Assembly: GCA_016937255.1 (NCBI GenBank)
Contig: JAFGWG010000202.1
Span: forward strand, 1-36,362
DNA from: Bacteroidales bacterium
Lineage (GTDB): Bacteria > Bacteroidota > Bacteroidia > Bacteroidales > DTU049
Direction of reading: 5' to 3'
Length of the DNA: 36,362 nt
Made by a program: the position numbers and the translations under genes. The notes under the pieces are model-generated. The model searched no databases. It was not told the origin of the DNA and saw nothing but the letters and a program-made list of their open reading frames with translations. Positions 34,944-36,362 of this stretch are shown piece by piece; position 1 is the first letter of the stretch, and each line of letters starts with the position of its first letter.

Positions 34944-34951
34944 CAAAGGTA
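34944..34951 (-). promoter_or_regulatory. Bacteroidota-type -7 box of sufS
   Basis: The minus strand reads TACCTTTGCAC, a typical TAnnTTTG box with the frequent GCAC extension. It lies 4 bases before the ATG at 34939 and 13 before the ATG at 34930. Transcription starting 5-7 bases further would favour the 34930 ATG or a leaderless message. No -33 element is clear. Confidence 0.5.
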
Positions 34952-34965
34952 CAAAAACACTGGAT

Positions 34966-35003
34966 AATTAGCGAATTGGCTAATTAGCTGATTAGCAAAT
35001 TGG
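34966..35003. repeat. Short direct repeat upstream of sufS
   Basis: AATTAGCGAATTGG (34966-34979) and GATTAGCAAATTGG (34990-35003) are 24 bases apart and differ at two positions. AT-rich repeats of this type are frequent in Bacteroidota intergenic regions. Confidence 0.4.
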
Positions 35004-35036
35004 AAGTAGTTGTTAATCAGTGTATTTGTGAGACGA

Positions 35037-35279
35037 TTACTGGTTTCCTTTTTTGAAGTTTCTTCTGGCTTTGTACATGTTTTCACCAATCCCACCGTTC
35101 TCCAGATACATCTTTTCAAGCTTTCGCTTGAGTTGATCAATTAGATAATTGGTCTGGTGTATCACGCAAATGATTGCGTTGGCGGCAACTTCTACTGGAT
35201 AATCTTCAATATAGATCTTATAGGCATTTTGACTTGCCTTTTGATTACTAAGTATTCCAGCTTGAATGTAAGATGTAAA
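35037..35279 (-). pseudogene. Truncated four-helix-bundle (suffix-domain) protein gene
   Basis: On the minus strand a frame of 80 codons ends at 35037-35039 and is closed upstream by an in-frame TAA at 35280-35282, with no start codon at its beginning. It reads YIQAGILSNQKASQNAYKIY, then EDYPVEVAANAIICVIHQTN, LIDQLKRKLEKMYLENGG and a basic end (ARRNFKKGNQ). The V/I-S/AANA and L-x-LI-x-QTNYLIDQ pattern resembles the C-terminal part of 'four helix bundle suffix domain' proteins. The N-terminal part is missing, replaced by repeat DNA. It overlaps in another frame the false N-terminal extension of sufS. Confidence 0.5.
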
Positions 35280-35297
35280 TTAATATGCTGTGAAAAG

Positions 35298-35512
35298 GCC
35301 CGAAGGGCTGAAATAATAGAAGAAACGCAATCAAAAAGCCTGTAGGGGTGAAATAATAGAAGAAACGCAATCAAAAAGTCTGAAAGGCTGATAATATTAG
35401 ACGAAGTGCAATTATAAAAGCCCGAAGGGCTGACATTATTCTATCTCAAAGAACTAGAAAGCCTAAACCCCGAAGGGGTGAAATGATTCTTCAAAACCCC
35501 GAAGGGGTGGCA
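35298..35512 (+). repeat. REP-like palindrome array, left side of transposase
   Basis: Six units with core (C)CCCGAAGGGG and tail TGAnATnATT start at about 35298, 35338, 35378, 35420, 35468 and 35497. The first three are 40 bases apart and share AGAAGAAACGCAATCAAAAA or its decayed form; units 2 and 3 have mutated palindromes (CCTGTAGGGG, TCTGAAAGGC). Units 5 and 6 (CCCCGAAGGGG) are perfect. All point the same way and end at the stop of the transposase gene. The array begins where the four-helix-bundle remnant ends. Confidence 0.8.
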
Positions 35513-35971
35513 TTATATCCAATCAAAAAGGTATTTTTCCTCATACTCCACTTGAAATTCTTCCAGAAACTCCAGGTATTCATCTTTGAAAGATTTCTTT
35601 GAGTGATGTTGCTCCTGATTTTGGATATAATTGTACACATTTTCTATCTGAGACTCTGCATATGAAAAAGCCCCGAAGCCTTCCTGCCAGGAGAAACGAC
35701 CGGGAACAAGACTTTTTTTATTGATAAAGTTTGAAGAGTTGTTTTTGATGTCTCTAACCAAGTCAGAAATGGCCATGGCAGGTTTCAAACCGATGAACAA
35801 ATGAACATGATCTCCAACACCATTGACAATGATGGACTTGTGACCTTTATTGGCAACTATGCCCGCCATGTACTTAAAAAGCTCATCTCTCCATGTCTTT
35901 CTAAGGAGGTTTTCTTTGCCTTTTACGGAAAATACTATTTGGATATAGACTTTGGAATATGTGCCGGCCAT
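35513..35971 (-). CDS. IS200-like / REP-associated tyrosine transposase (RAYT type)
   Basis: A 152-residue Y1 HUH transposase of the IS200/IS605 superfamily. The HUH motif is GDHVHLFIGL (His55 and His57). The catalytic Tyr is probably Tyr115 in VYNYIQNQEQHH, and the conserved WQEGFGAFSY precedes it. These enzymes cut single-stranded DNA at hairpins and form a 5'-phosphotyrosine intermediate. Length and motifs are complete. The gene lies between inverted groups of CCCCGAAGGGG palindromes: forward on its 3' side and reverse on its 5' side (from 35990). This suggests it recognises or spreads these REP-like sequences. There is no tnpB. Whether it is active is not known. Confidence 0.88.
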   Translation of the reverse strand: MAGTYSKVYIQIVFSVKGKENLLRKTWRDELFKYMAGIVANKGHKSIIVNGVGDHVHLFIGLKPAMAISDLVRDIKNNSSNFINKKSLVPGRFSWQEGFGAFSYAESQIENVYNYIQNQEQHHSKKSFKDEYLEFLEEFQVEYEEKYLFDWI

Positions 35972-35989
35972 AGTTGTGTTTTTATGTCA

Positions 35990-36048
35990 CCCCTTCGGGG
36001 TTTTAGTTTATTTATATTCTGGTTTACAATCATTTCACCCCTTCGGGG
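35990..36048 (-). repeat. REP-like palindromes in reverse orientation
   Basis: Two perfect units, CCCCTTCGGGG at 35990-36000 and 36038-36048, each preceded on the plus strand by the inverted tail (…TCA or …TTTCA). They are inverted relative to the left array, so the transposase gene is bounded by opposed REPs. Confidence 0.8.
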
Positions 36049-36254
36049 TTCATGATTTGGGTGCTTTGCTAACAAAACTGTATAAAAATAATAAATTTAT
36101 TGCTTTCATTAGAAAAACTCATTGAAATGCAGGTATATATGATGAAAATTGAAGAGAAAACCTTAAAAGCATAATTCCTGACTGATAGAAAAGTAGAATA
36201 TCCATAAATATACATGATGGACTTACAAACGAAGATTTGTGAAATCCTTAATAA
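36049..36254. other. AT-rich stretch without recognised feature
   Basis: About 200 bases between REP groups. A 73-codon frame exists on the minus strand, but its composition and lack of family resemblance give no support for a gene. I see no RNA gene or clear promoter. Confidence 0.5.
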
Positions 36255-36362
36255 CCCCGAAGGGGTGATATTATATATCCCCGAGAACAACTACGCCAAA
36301 ATCCCGAAGGGATGAAATGATTCTATCCCCGAGAACAACTACGCCAAAATCCCGAAGGGATG
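36255..36362 (+). repeat. REP-like palindromes with 48-bp direct repeat, running off the window
   Basis: CCCCGAAGGGG at 36255-36265, then ATCCCGAAGGGAT at 36301-36313 and 36349-36361. The last two belong to a 48-bp unit (starting about 36276 and 36324) that also holds CCCCGAGAACAACTACGCC. The array continues beyond the end of the window. Confidence 0.8.

Noticed and set aside
34940-35140. N-terminal 67-residue extension of SufS
   Set aside because: It lies in repeat DNA and a decayed gene, contains SufS's own promoter, and the conserved SufS start is at 34939 or 34930.
36069-36290. 73-codon minus-strand frame near the window end
   Set aside because: It runs through REP-like palindromes and AT-rich DNA, with no family resemblance.
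36276-36362. CRISPR array
   Set aside because: Both repeat and intervening sequence are the same between units, and no cas gene is present.

Overview
The window looks like a chromosomal segment of a member of the Bacteroidota, probably near Bacteroidales/Marinilabiliales. The evidence is the FtsE sequence type, the 'TAnnTTTG' -7 promoter boxes in front of many genes, short intergenic gaps, the near absence of Shine-Dalgarno sites, many lipoprotein or secreted proteins starting MKK/MKx, a Bacteroidota-type SUF cluster, and dnaE-trxA-DUF58 adjacency. Species assignment is inference. I see no rRNA, tRNA, CRISPR array or plasmid/phage backbone.

Layout. (1) 1-1190: 3' end of ftsE, a hairpin, an AT-rich two-repeat hypothetical gene, and a diverged second copy of the ftsE tail. 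(2) 1193-6296, minus strand: a compact envelope/polysaccharide operon with phosphomannomutase/phosphoglucomutase, a BNR-repeat lipoprotein, a TPR lipoprotein and two GT4 glycosyltransferases. (3) 6435-9489, minus: two secreted proteins, one propeller-like and one with two Tudor/SH3-like repeats. (4) 9680-12883, plus: a 7TM-AraC regulator coupled to dipeptidase pepD, then a small secreted protein. (5) 12981-18892: an alpha/beta-hydrolase lipoprotein (minus), then dnaE, trxA and a DUF58 gene (plus). (6) 19062-23457, minus: esterase lipoprotein, TPR membrane protein and a small secreted protein as one unit, preceded by ispH. (7) 23568-30797, plus: a full-length IS1595-type transposase-like gene without recognisable catalytic aspartates; a giant 1834-1844-residue envelope protein (TPR, PD40-like propeller, coiled coils, three Asn-rich linkers, three SPOR domains); and a flavin reductase overlapping its stop. 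(8) 30928-34939, minus: a VOC protein, and sufS-sufE-DUF59 followed by a polytopic GT-C-like membrane protein. (9) 35037-36362: a truncated four-helix-bundle gene and an IS200-like (RAYT-type) transposase embedded in at least eleven REP-like palindromes.

The most unusual items are the giant SPOR protein with prion-like Asn-rich spacers encoded by in-frame minisatellites, the apparently catalytically dead and possibly domesticated transposase immediately upstream of it, and the transposase/REP-palindrome cluster at the right end. The core genes (dnaE, trxA, ispH, suf, manB, pepD) look intact and ordinary. No database search was run; family names come from motif recognition.
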